Part shown: positions 23,240 to 35,099 of the stretch, one piece after another
Numbering within the stretch: position 1 is the stretch's first letter
Layout: every line of letters starts with the position of its first letter
NCBI GenBank assembly: GCA_032622095.1
Contig: CP136061.1
Coordinates: 64,609,127-64,673,126 of the forward strand
DNA length: 64,000 bases
Reading direction: 5' to 3'
From: Siphonodentalium dalli
Taxonomy: Eukaryota; Mollusca; Scaphopoda; Gadilida; Siphonodentaliidae
Notes under the pieces: generated by a model
The model's database searches: none
What the model saw: the letters and a program-made list of their open reading frames with translations, nothing else
What the model was told of the DNA's origin: nothing
Translations under genes and position numbers: made by a program

Positions 23240-23880
23240 TTAAAGAGTTATGTCCCTGGCTCTGCCCCTATTTAACCCAGTGGTCCCATTTGAACAAATC
23301 TGAATCCCAGTCATCCAAAGACCCTCCATACAATATATAAGATAAACAAGCCTTGAAATAGTGTGTCTGTCATTTGCAGAATGAGGTCCCCAGAGGGTGA
23401 ATTTAGTGATGCTACCCAGCATAGCGGGCTAGCATCACCAAATTCACCCTATGGGGACCTCATTCTGCTGAGGTGTAAGAATTAGGTCCCCAGAGGGTGA
23501 ATTCGGTGATGCTAGCCCGCTATGCGGGGTAGCATCACTAAATTCACCCTCTGGGGACCTCATTCTGCAAATGACAGACAAACTATTTCAAGGCTTGAAG
23601 ATAAATAGCTCTGATAGTTCTTGAGAAATCATTTTAAGAATTACTATGGAGGGAAAGAGTTATGGCCCTGGCTTCGCAACAATATGATCCATTGACCTCA
23701 TTTGAACAAATCTAAATGTGAGTCACCTAGGTAGCATCCACACCAAATATGAACCCATTCGGTCTTATGGTTCCGGAGAAGATGTTTAAAGAATTGTTGA
23801 CAGATGTAAGGATGGACGACGGACGAGGAGTGATGACTATAGCTCCACAGGAGACTTTGTCTCAGGTGAGCTAAAAAGTG
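23240..23880. repeat. dispersed 'gagttatgtccctggc' repeat split by a foldback
   Basis: The left part (23240-23346) and right part (23600-23880) share 'gagttatg(t/g)ccctggct' and 'catttgaacaaatct', two units of one repeat. It ends with the familiar 'aggagactttgtctcaggtg' tail. The foldback at 23347-23597 lies between the two parts. Confidence 0.75.
23347..23597. repeat. 251-bp double palindrome (foldback element)
   Basis: Ends 'caagccttgaaatagt' and 'actatttcaaggcttg' are perfect inverses. Inside, the phrase 'gaggtccccagagggtgaat' and its inverse occur twice each. So each half (about 23380-23455 and 23467-23567) is itself a palindrome and the halves are also inverse to one another. No coding potential. 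It is probably a MITE that duplicated in inverted orientation. Confidence 0.9.
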
Positions 23881-26166
23881 ATAACACAGACAAAATTATA
23901 AATACCCTGTATACCTGAGGTTGTACATGTAGTTACATATAGATCTATCATTATCCAATCTTAAATTATTTAACAAGTTGACTCGTAATCATCAAATTAT
24001 GATCTGACTCCATCAGTATTACATTCTTTTGTACATTTTTGCACTGCTGTCACTTTTTTCTCACACCTCCTTTGGACATTTTTCACAAAAAGATAATTTC
24101 TACTAAAAATTGTTTTGAGCTTAACTATAACACCTGTCCATTCAGTCAGTAGGGGGTGGGGGTTACGTCAAATACCTATCCAGTTAGTTTTCTATAGCGG
24201 AATTTACATCCAGACACTTGTCAGCATTTTTCATGAACTTTATCCTAGAAATTCAATACATAGTGCTATATTATTGGAAAGAGCGATATCCTACAATGAT
24301 ATACTATAATCTTCATTTGATTAAAAATACACATAATTATAATGATCTAATTAGAGGTAACTGTATGTCTGTTTATGCTGGTAAAAAGACCCAACCTATT
24401 CCAAAGTCTGGTGCGATGATGGAACACAGACCACTGAAAACTTGGTGATTTCAAGACCATAAACAAACACTGGGTCAGTGCACTCTTTATTTCTTTGTTA
24501 TTATATGGTTTTTAAAAAGTAGACCCAAGCTGTTACTGAATATTCAAAACACATTCAAGCTGTATTTTTGAATTTACATAATACTACTTCATTCAACACT
24601 CCTAACCACATTTAATTATCTTGTTTACATCAAACAAAATTGATGGAGAATACCAAGGTCACTTCGTGAGGTAAAAGGAGTAAACAATTGAGATTGATAA
24701 ATGGATTTTTTTTGCATTAAATATGATTAAATTACTGTTTTATTTGACAACTCAATGGCAATTCATAACAAACATCATGTCTTCTATAGAATAAAGCAGT
24801 CATTGGCATAATTGTGATATTTTATAATAGGTATTTGTGAATTTAGGTAAGGTGAGTCAGTCTATTGGCTTAACTCCGCTATGGAAGACTAACTTGGGAT
24901 AGATCTTCGACAAAAAGCCAGAATCTATACAAATAAATAGCTGGTTTTACATCAACGGAAACTTGGACTATTCAGCCCTGTACGTGAACAGTGATTCAGG
25001 CATGTTGTTAGCTTATAACGAAACAAGTATGATTTAGCTATGAAAAAACTCACTTTCTGACTTTCCGTCCTCATTGTTAATCTACACATATATATACTGC
25101 TTTTATGAACTAAAGCATTACCACATAGCATGAAGCGACCGGTTCATGTGAATCTGTCAATTAGAACACATAGGGCACAGTAAGACTAGTGCTTGCAGGT
25201 GACGAACAAACTGCGATTCGCCACCATATACCTCGTTTGTCGGCAAATCCTTGAAGATACAAGGAGTATTTAATATAGTAAATGCTATTCAACTGTAGAA
25301 ACTTCTAATGAAGGGGTACTGGTAATTTGAGTCATGTTATTATTAGTTATTTTCGGCAACATCAGGGGTACATGGAGATTTAATACCTCAATGTCGATTT
25401 TGAACTCCAAACCAATAAGAATAATTCAGTAACCGACCTTTAAACAATAGATATAAACCAGTGAAAAGCAACATTATTTCAAAGAAATCTACAAACAATT
25501 TTGAAGACTGCTGTACGTGTGAATCACCATCAGGAATGACCTTTATGGACTTCATATCTCAAAGCCACAATTCATCAGGCCTTTCTTGATAGACATATAT
25601 ATTAACAAAACACAATTGTAACTAGAGATCTGAAAACAAAAATGAGAACAATAAATATAAGTATCTAAAATTAGATTTTGGAAGCACCACAAATAATAAA
25701 GATTTGATAAACATTCAGTGTGACTTATATAATAAATATATGAAAACGTATCACCTAGAAAATATAACATCATATAATAAGCATAATAACAAGCGCAAGG
25801 CCACGCGTTGCATATACCCCCAACACTCAGTTTAGAGAGTGGGCCATATTAAATATTTGTATGGATGGAAACAAAATTATATCCAAGAATCATCACTCTG
25901 ATGAAATCAATGGATATAACCCAGTTTATCCTTTCACCCATATTGCCCCATCACTATTCAATGATATTCAAATCCATCTGTTGGTATATACCCCGAAACA
26001 CCTTTGGGGGTCGGTGGCATACTAAGCATATGGAATGATATGGTGGAGTCATTCTGCCGACCCCACAATGATGATATCATCTGAAGGCTCAAACGATTGC
26101 TCATTTTTTGATTGACAATAATGTGATTGATATTTGCTCTGTTGATGGCCGTTTCTGAGAGGACTG
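23881..26166. other. no gene recognised; AT-rich downstream flank of the receptor tail
   Basis: No domain, splice-flanked frame or strong repeat was found on either strand. Short ORFs such as 24115-24448 (plus) and 25552-25773 (minus) have low-complexity, AT-driven composition and no motif. The 3' UTR of the minus gene ending at 26167 should lie here. Confidence 0.55.
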
Positions 26167-26303
26167 TTAAGCTGTGACTGGTAGTTGCTTGGTTGATGAC
26201 TGTTCGGCAGCTGGTTTGGCTGTTGATGACTTCTTAGAAGGTCTCTTTGCTGATGTTTTCAATTGGGACACATTGTCATATGTCGGTCCTTCATCTTCAT
26301 CCT
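26167..26303 (-). CDS. last coding exon of a receptor cytoplasmic tail
   Basis: The acceptor is 'ttccag' followed by AG GAT GAA. The frame enters in phase 1 and runs 44 codons to TAA (26167-26169). It starts DEDEGPTYDNV and ends in a Ser/Thr/Lys-rich stretch, KRPSKKSSTAKPA...QLPVTA. The split codon G|AG joins cleanly to the exon at 27005-27140. The TYDNV motif fits a Y-x-N site for SH2 binding after phosphorylation. No internal donor site is evident, so the protein stops here and carries no kinase or phosphatase domain in this isoform. Confidence 0.7.
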
Positions 26304-27004
26304 CTGGAATATGGAGTTATGAGTTGCATAATAAAAAGGGTCTGTCTCCATACCAGGTGTTTTACTAATATAACACAAGTGCATAAATGGTGACAAGGGG
26401 GGGACCCAACTTTGATCAAAATTTTCAACACTTGGACATTTCATGCCTGACACAACATTAGTGGGAAATTTATAGTAGCATATTTTTCTAGTTTTAGTCA
26501 AAATTCAGGAAAGCTTGAGGTACCATTTACATATTAACCCAAGTGGTCAAAAATTGAATTGAGTTGTCTGTATTGTAGAGTTGTCTGTCGTTGCGGAAAT
26601 CATAATACTGACTATGTTGTGGGGAGGGGGTAGATGGAATATAAATATTTAAAGGTTGACACCCCCCACACAGGAACCCTCTAGCCATGTCCCTGGACAG
26701 AGCCAGAATTTAAATATAATATGATAAAAAAACAGTCCAATTAAATAACCAAAGAAGAGTAACTTTAAATGCGAAATGTAAAATGTTTACACACATTTAA
26801 AAGCAATCATGATGGTGAACATCCATAATAAATTTTTCTATGATCGGACACATTGGTTGAGATATCATCTCTGACTGATGCATGCAGACAGAGGCATCTA
26901 ATCTAATCTTCCACACGACATATACGAAACAATTTTCCGGACATAAAAGCATGTACATTCATCCACAACATCTCATTTATAAAGATTGGATTTCATATAC
27001 ATAC

Positions 27005-27140
27005 CAAATGTTTCATTTGTATTGCCGTAAATAGACCCTGTAGCATTAGCATAGAGCGTTCCATCTTCATCTTCCTCAAGTCGGGTCTTCTTTCGCTCTA
27101 TTAGAGTATTGGTCGTGTCATGCAAGAATATGAACTGTTT
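27005..27140 (-). CDS. internal exon of a receptor cytoplasmic tail
   Basis: The acceptor is 'cttattgcag' and the donor GTATGTAT. The 136-bp frame enters in phase 0 and leaves in phase 1. The peptide runs KQFIFLHDTTNTLIERKKTR, then LEEDEDGTLYANATGSIYGN and TNETF. It is rich in charged residues with two Y-x-N motifs (LYANA, IYGNT), as in a juxtamembrane or signalling tail. Together with the next exon it gives about 90 residues. From its position downstream of the FN3 exons on the same strand I infer that it ends the same receptor, but the transmembrane exon that should lie between 27.2 and 32.0 kb was not found. Confidence 0.7.
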
Positions 27141-27361
27141 CTGCAATAAGATTAAATTTTGTATTCATGACTTATTCTGTTATCTTTAATATGTATTTAT
27201 CCCGCAAGGTCGTAACACAACAATGACAGGTTTACCAGATAGACTACCTTTAATGAATTGTTAATGAAAAAGGTAGTCGCGAAATTATTATGTGCGCTCG
27301 CACAACAGTATGGCGATCAGTCAGATTCGTAGGTTGGTGTCACCCTACCGATTTCACTCCA

Positions 27362-27463
27362 TGACGTCACGCTTACGCAGTACATGCCGGCGACGTTACG
27401 GAGTAGATTAAAGAGTTGACGCCCTTGGCACTGACTTCCGTTACTAGCTCGTTGCTATATAAA
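27362..27463 (+). promoter_or_regulatory. possible promoter: CRE palindrome and TATA-like box
   Basis: TGACGTCA (27362-27369), a consensus CRE, lies 86 bp before TATATAAA (27456-27463) in a patch that is richer in GC than its surroundings. A 61-codon plus ORF starts upstream of the TATA-like box and is not obviously coding. No downstream gene was identified, so this is weak. Confidence 0.25.
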
Positions 27464-27976
27464 CAAACCAGCGATGTGGCTTTTGTCGAAAATTGTCAGT
27501 ACATTCGCCCTGTATACATGTACTTTCAGAAAATACAAAACACCACAACGTTATACCCCACCAATGTCAGTGTCTCGACATCATTTGACCAAATTTCTTG
27601 ACATTAAACCGCGAAAGACACAGCGTGAAATACATCGCATTGAGTAAACAATTTCCCATTGTTTCAATTCAACTTCAAGATCGCGGTAAAATCAAAACCG
27701 CAATTTTTAAGTGGTAAACATCTGAAAAAGACATCAGGTACATGCAGAAACTAATTGTTGTGCATATTTATTTCTATTTGAGGTGGCAATTTTTCATGTT
27801 TATCAGTATTTTTAACGATAAGAGCGATGGTAATTGGGGGACTATATTTTATCTAGCGCATTAAATTTTAAATAAAAAGTCGTGAATTAGCTGAGTGTTT
27901 TCTATGGCCGCACATTTCGTTGATAATTACGAGCCATTTGTTTGTCTAAATAACAGTTCGAAGAGCATTAGAATGG

Positions 27977-28142
27977 GGATAACAGTCTGGTGGTTTGTGA
28001 TTTCGGAAAGGTACATGACGAATATACTGTGGCAAATACCCGTTAATGGGCTCCGGTCCGCCATCGCCCATTAACTAAATTTGCCACAGTATATTTGCCA
28101 TGTACCTTTCCGAAATCACAAAACACCGCACTGTTATCACCT
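27977..28142. repeat. hairpin element with ~75-bp arms and 16-bp loop
   Basis: The left arm 'gataacagtctggtggtttg...' and right arm '...aaacaccgcactgttatc' are inverse over about 75 bp with roughly 90% identity. They share 'gatttcggaaaggtacatg' and 'atactgtggcaaat'. The unpaired centre is 'ctccggtccgccatcg'. A foldback MITE is likely. Bases 28143-29360 have no gene or repeat that I can name. Confidence 0.85.
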
Positions 28143-29364
28143 AAATAAAATTATTGAAGATTGTAATTGTCTTTTTTTGCTAACATTAAATTAAATTAAA
28201 TAAATTAAGTAAAATACAGTGAAATTATTTTTTTAATTATTTTTTATTACATTTTTGCGCACGTTGGCATCTCTCTGAGTGCATTCTAGTTGGTAGGGTG
28301 TTCACTGTTCAGTTATCAAATTCCTGCTTCGAGTCTCTTCCTTTTTTGGCCCACCATGCGCCATGCCATTTTTATTTCTGTCTGCTATAGTCAGGGGACC
28401 ATTTAGGAGTCAAAAGGGGTCTAACAGGGGTAACTGTTTACCAGGAAGATAACGGTGCAGGTTAAACATTTCTAAACTGATGCTGTCTGGGTCAGGGATG
28501 GGAAAAAGGTGAGGGGCACCAAATTTGATGAATATGTTTTCTCACCGTATTCCAACAAACTTATATGTAGTCATTTATATTATATAGAGAATTGAATGGT
28601 ATGATTTAACCCTTTTAACATGTAAGGCAAAAATACTTGCATAAACCCACTTGTGTTCTGTTTACTTTATCCGTAAAAATATATACAGCGCCTGTCCAGA
28701 AACAGGCAACAGCCAATGGATGATTAGAGGGATTCCATAGGGAAAATAAATGAGAAATACTGTCAGTGAAATTATTGGATATTGACATTGTCGTTGTACA
28801 TTGAAGGTCATTCAGTGATTCTGGTATAATTCCGTGCTGAGAGAGAAGCTAGAAGCCAAGGAAGGTGACTAAAAAGACAAACTTGGCAGTTTTAAAAATG
28901 TTGAAGAGTCCTTTAAACACTTAATTTCGAGTGAATAATGTTGGCATACTATTACTCAATTACATAAATGGTCAATTTCTGTACATTAATCGCCAATCTT
29001 GGTATTTATGATGCCAATTTAGCTGGTTTATTGGGGGCATCATCAAGGAAGGAAAAGCTTGCTTTAGATAAAGTAGTTTGAAAATTAATGAATGGGATAT
29101 GGCTGTCATTTTGTGTGTCTTGCCGAGTAAATGTATATTGCTTGCAGATGTAGGTCATAAATTCCCAATGAGACCATGATCAATCAATACTATCTTCATG
29201 CAGCTGTAAAGGTGGAGCACGTGGTTGTGAAATGAAAACTGAGTTTGTTCTTGTCCGACTGAATGATTTATATATTATTCGAGTTCGCCATTTGAAACCT
29301 ATAATGTTGGCAGGTGGTTCGTTTCTGGAATTGTTCTAATATGTATTGTGGATATTACAATTAA

Positions 29365-29563
29365 CCCTTTAATGATGGGAGCTGTGAGGGAGCCTCACAT
29401 ATATAACAGAATGCACTGGTTTTGAAAGTCAAGGTATATATTGTTATGCTAATGTATTCTCTTCTATATGCAATTCTCCCTACATGGGGAAACTCGCATA
29501 TATTAGAGAATAAATTGGCACAGGGTTTCTGCAAAATTCAGGAAGGCTCCAGTCATTGAAGGG
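29365..29563. mobile_element. TTAA/hairpin MITE family, member 2 (199 bp, complete)
   Basis: TTAA flanks both ends (29361-29364 and 29564-29567). The left end CCCTTTAATGATGGGAG and right end CTCCAGTCATTGAAGGG are inverse with a few mismatches. Internal 'tatatat'-type arms of the family are partly worn ('cacatatataacagaatgc'). TTAA plus CCC...GGG ends indicate piggyBac-type mobilisation. Confidence 0.8.
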
Positions 29564-29839
29564 TTAAGATGTTCGTTAGCTTTATTTCACAATTCCCGAG
29601 TACACTTAACCTTCAATTGTTTTCTGAATCAGGCAAAATGTATTCCAAATATTAACTGAGAAGGTAGATCATCAGTTACAACACCTACTAGTAGCAGTCA
29701 CCTTTGAAATATTAGAACAATTTCGAACCCAAATTTTCTAATAGAATATTGGGACCGAATCGAATAACAAATCAAACATTACTATTTGCAGGATCCTAGT
29801 CCATCTAAAAATTTATCATTTTATTTTTTTAGATTTGTC

Positions 29840-30375
29840 ATAAGTTTCTGAAGATATTTCATAATGATCAAACCAAGAGTATGACCTGTAGCCTGTGCTA
29901 ATGGATTTACATTGTTTAATACTGAAAACAAAGATGACCGACTGCAGCCCATGTTTTTTGGCCGATTCACCGCAAAACATATTGATCCCATCTACATGTC
30001 AATGTCACTGTACATGCCAAGGTTCATGAAGATCATACCAACGGTGGTACGGCCTGTGGCCCATGCTAATGGACTGAATTTTGAAATTCAAGATGGCCAC
30101 TGGGTGCCATGTTTTTTTGCCGAATGACCCCAAAGACTCGTTCCCATCTGCTGTCAATATCAACAGCCATGACTAATTTCATAATTATCAGACCAACAGT
30201 ATGGCCTATAGCCCATGTTAATGGATTTACATTGTTTAATACTGAAAACCAACATTGTTTTTAGCTGATTCACCCCAAAAGATAATGTTGCAATCTACAT
30301 GTCAATGTCAACAGCCATGACAAATTTTATAATAATCCAACTAAATGTATGACCTGTAGCCCATGCTAATGGTTG
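29840..30375. repeat. dispersed ~180-bp repeat array with 'gcccatgctaatgga' units
   Basis: Units contain 'cctgtagcccatgctaatgg', 'tcaagatggcca...', 'gaatgaccccaaa' and 'catgacaaatttcat'. About three diverged units are present. The same family forms the long array at 58040-59060 and its duplicate. The 71-codon ORF at 29912 is repeat translation. Confidence 0.85.
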
Positions 30376-30785
30376 AGCTAAAAATGAACTATTCCTGTAT
30401 AGAGGTAATGATATCATATGAGATCTGATGTGGTACATGTATGGATGCACCCATGAACACTGTTTACCCATGAATGTTTATTAAAACAACAATCGGACCC
30501 ATTTGCATTTGATGTAGAATCAAAGAGTGGAAAGTGAAAACAATTCAACTAAGGGTCTAGTGGTGATATGACCGTGGTCATTACCGGCCCATAACCTCGT
30601 TAAAGGGGTCGATTAATTAGAGCACAGCTGTACATCACTTTCGTAAATATAATGAGAACTACAGGTAGACATCGCATACACCCAGAGTTAAATAAATAAA
30701 CTTGTCGGCATTGTGTTCTGTCAAAGACATCGATTCTATTTACTTTGATGTTCTATATTCTCTTTGATGTTGATTGTGTGCTTAA

Positions 30786-31067
30786 TATCGACAGAGACAA
30801 AATGCAGCACGTGCGTCTTGCTTCAACAATGTGAATACAAGTGAATGGTCAAGGCCAAAAAACGCAGTCCAGATCAGTGCGATGTCACGCTTAAAAGCCA
30901 TTATGCTCAGGTATGCTAGAATATATTGTAAGTGTGCATCTGATGATCTGAGGGTGAATGGACCCAGCACTTGGATGATTCAACGAGAAAGACTGGGACA
31001 GATAGTTGACAATTTCAAGGCGAAGACAGAAAAAAGTTTGACTTTTAAAAGTCGCAAAAACACATAA
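30786..31067 (+). CDS. unidentified 93-codon open frame, perhaps a 3' exon
   Basis: Open from just after a TAA (30783-30785) to TAA at 31065-31067. It has no ATG until well inside, but a splice-like 'atcgacag' lies at its start. The product is mixed and non-repetitive ('NTSEWSRPKNAVQISAMSRL', 'RYARIYCKCASDDLRVNGPS') and ends basic (SLTFKSRKNT). It does not match the local repeats. I recognise no domain. It could be a last exon of an unknown plus-strand gene or chance. Bases 31068-32088 contain no feature. Confidence 0.25.
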   Translation, partial: YRQRQNAARASCFNNVNTSEWSRPKNAVQISAMSRLKAIMLRYARIYCKCASDDLRVNGPSTWMIQRERLGQIVDNFKAKTEKSLTFKSRKNT

Positions 31068-32088
31068 TATTGCTTATTCATAAACAATGTGCATCACACA
31101 TGATGTGTTGAGTGATTGTTAAATTTGATGACTGGGAAATCATCTATACTCAGAACCACTGCACGTTGCGTTGTTATATTGAGTTTCCTTTGTCATTTTT
31201 TGGGGGGTATTACTCCATGATGATGAAAAATAATTTTTGAGAAATAACCCTCGATACCAAAATCCCTACTTGCACCATGCAGGCCTAGATGCGTTAGCCT
31301 ATATTTGTAAACAACATCATTTACATAAGAGTATTGAATTACGCACAGTATGCGCCATATTCCTAATTTTTTTACTATAATGAAATATTGGCAGCTCAAG
31401 TTTGTTTGTACATAGGTCCCTACCAATAGCCAGTCACTTTTAAGTATGCAACAGACATTCTGGATTCCTCAACCCTTGCATGCAAACTGCAAGCAGCACC
31501 CCCTCCATAGATGAAGTGACTTGAACTCCATGCAGCGCCCTCTCCATTATCACTGCAGAGCAATGAGAGATAACTCTGTGTGGAGTTTGGAATCGATCAT
31601 GGTAAGGAAGAGAACTCTATCATGTAGTTTGTACTGTGTATTGAAGAAAACACTCGACACACCTCGGTAAACTCTGTACTGTACTTGGAGGTCAAGGGTC
31701 GAGGAATGCAGAAAGCACATGAAATCTTTGGCAGTCGCCGCTGATTGCCATCATTTATCTGTCTATAAGACTAGTCAGTTGGGCACATTGTTTGAACTAT
31801 GACATAACCAGCGAAGAACTTACTAGAAGCCAGTTACATGTATACCGTATGAGTAGGTGTATCTTAATTCCTCGTCAACATCGGCGGCGATGGCAATTGT
31901 GTTTTTCCCCACAAGAAAAGAGGCCCCAACATTTTATCCCTAGCGGAAACCCTGCATGTAGGCTTCATATAGGGATTTTAATACACAACAATGTGATGAG
32001 CTCAGAATTTTGAAAAAATATTGAAGGAAGTGATTAATAATAAAAATTAGATTCATTTCTCAAAGTTATGACATAATAAATTTATCAC

Positions 32089-32253
32089 CATCAGCAGCAA
32101 CAACAACATTCTTTTTATCAGCAACATCATTCAAATCTACGGCAGTTATAATGTACTCTGTTGGTCCAGGCTTCACTGAAGGCTTCTTCCAAGTTACTTT
32201 AACATGAGTGGCATTCAAGACAATCATCTGTAAGTTGGTGACTTGTTGAGGTG
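32089..32253 (-). CDS. receptor exon: N-terminal half of a fibronectin type III domain
   Basis: The acceptor is 'tatatag' before CA CCT CAA CAA. Entry in phase 1 gives A-P-Q-Q-V-T-N-L..., the usual FN3 opening, then VTWKKP with the core Trp and 'GPTEYIITAVDL'. The split codon G|CA joins to the preceding exon (32864-33031), giving the classic 'E-A-P' linker between two FN3 domains. The donor is uncertain (GTGATA after residue 54 is the best option). The matching second half (with 'L.P...Y.v') was not located downstream. Confidence 0.7.
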
Positions 32254-32863
32254 CTATATAAAAGGAGAAATATATTTGGTCAAAACTTTTGGAAACGTGA
32301 TCAACAATCATTTTATTAAAAATTTATTTATTGAAATATCAAGAAAAAACAATAAAATAAGCCAAATGTGATTCATCTTGGCTCCTGATGGCTTGACAAT
32401 GAGCCAAATAGTAAAGAAAATATTTATGGCAAGTCAGGGCAAATTGGAAATAGAAATGCATAGTCAATTGCTAATGTTGCTGAATGTAGCAGAAATCAAA
32501 TCACAGAAAACTCGGATGTTGAGGATGAAAATAAAAACAAAAACCTCTCTCCTGTACATGTACTGTTTTGGAAAATAACTTGCCTTAGAATGGAAATAAG
32601 AACAACACCATTTAACTGAGTCATTTGGAAGCCTTTGTGATAGTGAACCTCTGTTCCAAATTTAATTGTGTTTTGACAACTAGTGGCTTAGATATCTGTT
32701 CCGTTGGATGTACGCATTGACAGATGGGCACATGTAAATAATACACAACCAATCTTCGAGTTGAGATAATAAAGGTGTTAGGTTTTGAGATACACAGCTT
32801 TGTTACAATTCTACAACTCAAATATATTTCTAAATGAAATAAGATAGCATTTATAAACAAAAC

Positions 32864-33031
32864 CTTCGACATCGGTCATGATCGTCCCTGTGTAACCAGC
32901 GTCTGCTTTTCCCCCTGAGTATGTGAATATCTTCACAGTATATTCCTTGTATGGAAGGAGACCTTTTACATCAAAGGAATTATCATAAGATGGATCCTCA
33001 AATTCATCTTTGTTGATCACATTGCTGATGA
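32864..33031 (-). CDS. receptor exon: C-terminal half of a fibronectin type III domain
   Basis: The peptide includes 'NVINKDEFEDPSYDNSFDVK', then 'GLLPYKEYTVKIFTYSGGKA' and 'DAGYTGTIMTDVE'. G-L-L-P-Y-x-x-Y-T-V is the strand E/F signature of FN3 domains. The acceptor 'attcaacag' gives phase 1, matching the exit phase of 39703-39831. The donor is GTTTTG, less canonical, with phase 1 exit matching the next exon. An alternative acceptor 34 bp upstream gives a frame that does not fit the previous exon. Confidence 0.75.
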
Positions 33032-33429
33032 CTGTTGAATCACAAAATGAGTATTTGTCCCATAACTAAAACCGAAAGCAATGAAAACTCAATTAAGCAA
33101 GTCTTTTTGGTGCACAAACAAGTGCACTGCACCACGTATCCCCAAAAAAGATGACTTTTCGCTGAGCACGCGATTCATCCATTTATCTGTTTGAAAATGT
33201 GTCATCATTGTAACCAATCAAACCACCTTCAGTTCAGTGTATTAGACCAGATCTGGCTGTGAATCTAGATCTACTATGGAACATTTGACATATGAAGATA
33301 CAGTAATATATAACAGTAACACATCAAGTGCACTGCACCATGTATCCCCCAAAAAGATGATTTTTCGCTGAGGTGTATTAATTTTTTGAGGTGGCTCAAA
33401 TAGAAAGATTTCTTATTCTAGCCTGCGAG

Positions 33430-34996
33430 TAGTGTTGAAACGATTAATCGACTAGCTGTAGTCGACGCTGAAATGTCAGAACGTCGACTCTGAATTTTGC
33501 CGTCGACTAGTCGGAACATAGTGTATTAGTTACATGTATAATGTTTTCAAGATCGATTCCGACATAAACGGTGTTAACTGCACGTAAGTTACGGTAAGTA
33601 TAATGTTTGGTGGCACCCAGAATTGACAGTGTTACTAGTATAGACACACACGGTGACCCGACTATTAATTGAAAGAATGCAATTGACAACACAATGTCTC
33701 ACTCGTCGTTTGAGGACAAAGACATCACTGCGACATGATGGCAATGATTGACATGGCTTTATCGTTTGTCGGAGACCGCTTTAATCTAGACACTGTGTAT
33801 ATTTCAATTGATCTTGCACCGTCGGGTTATGATGCGACGCTGTGTGAAGGTCGCTTAAGTTGACGTCATTAGTGCTACCGTATATAAATGACTAGCAGAT
33901 TAGCCCGCAACTGGCGGGATTGGTCCCATGGCTTTGGTCGATCCATTATTTTTTGTTTTTCAAGGTAACCCCGTACAGGCACGCCGACAGTTTGCTATCA
34001 TTTGCAGGTACCCGTTTCAAGGTCATGTTGGGTGTACAAAATAACCAGACAAAAATATTCCCCGTCCCGAGTTGACCAACAAATTTCACGTCGATGACAC
34101 CGCTGACGACCGAGATATCGCCCAAGGTCATTTGTGAATACCTGATTCAAGGTCAAGATCACCTCAGGCGGACAAACTGACCTGACGAAAATATCCCCTG
34201 TCCCTTGGAAGCCCTAAGTACGAAATTTCGTCTCGACATCCCCAGTTTCAGAGACGGTCGATTGAGCCGTATTTATACTCGTGTATATAAACACTCTTTA
34301 ACAACGACACCACAGATACGAACACTCCTTAATCATTAACCCATAAATTCCAATGACGGTGGCAGGGAGAGGGTGAAGGAGTGCTCGGACGTTCTCAGAA
34401 GCGGTGCGATGGCATTTCTCGTGGCTTTTTACCCTTAGATAGCAAGTTTGGGCTCAATCGGTCGAGCCGTTTTCGAGTCTATAAAGGATATACACATATA
34501 CGGAAGTCTCAAAATATATGGTAGACACTGACATTAAGAACTGGCTATTGTATTCTACAACGTAGCCTATACTATAGGGCATATTTAGTCGGAACATTAA
34601 CATTTTATAGTGACACCGCTCGGCACGGGTTTAATGGTGATCACGTGACTAAACGAAATCTCGAACGCTGATATTAAATTTAAAACCTGTATAAATGATC
34701 GTGTTTCTAATCATTATCCACCACATGTCTAATTATATAATTACATTCAGTGTGTTGGATAAATATCAAGATGTTTACTGCATGTATTATTTCCCAAATA
34801 AATTGGTGTCGATGCGGGGAAATGAGCTACGCAATAGACCGTCATTGCATCAGTCATCAGTGTACGCCATGTACGATGAATTTTCTGTACCATGTTATGT
34901 TTGAAAGTTTGAATATCGGGTACTGATTAGTCGACGCAACGCAACTTTTGGGCCTCGACTAGTCAACTTTGAAATTCACTAGTCGTTTCAACACTA
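33430..34996. mobile_element. hAT-type non-autonomous element, 1,567 bp
   Basis: TIR TAGTGTTGAAACGA at the left inverts the right end TCGTTTCAACACTA. The exact 8-bp target duplication CCTGCGAG is at 33422-33429 and 34997-35004. Subterminal 'cgactagtcg' and 'gtcgacg' motifs cluster near both ends, as expected for transposase sites. No transposase frame was seen. An internal stretch (33960-34150) holds 'caaggtca' motifs like the 905-1425 repeat. It lies in the intron between FN3 halves. Confidence 0.9.
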
Positions 34997-35099
34997 CCTG
35001 CGAGAACTAAGATTTAGAGATAGAAGTTGTTATCTACATGTCAAGGCAAATGAAATAAGCTGTCAGTGCGATAATTCTAGAAAATATGACAGAACAAAT

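Noticed and set aside
32811-33065. Longer FN3 exon starting at the upstream acceptor (33065)
   Set aside because: Its phase does not match the preceding FN3 exon; the acceptor at 33031 does.
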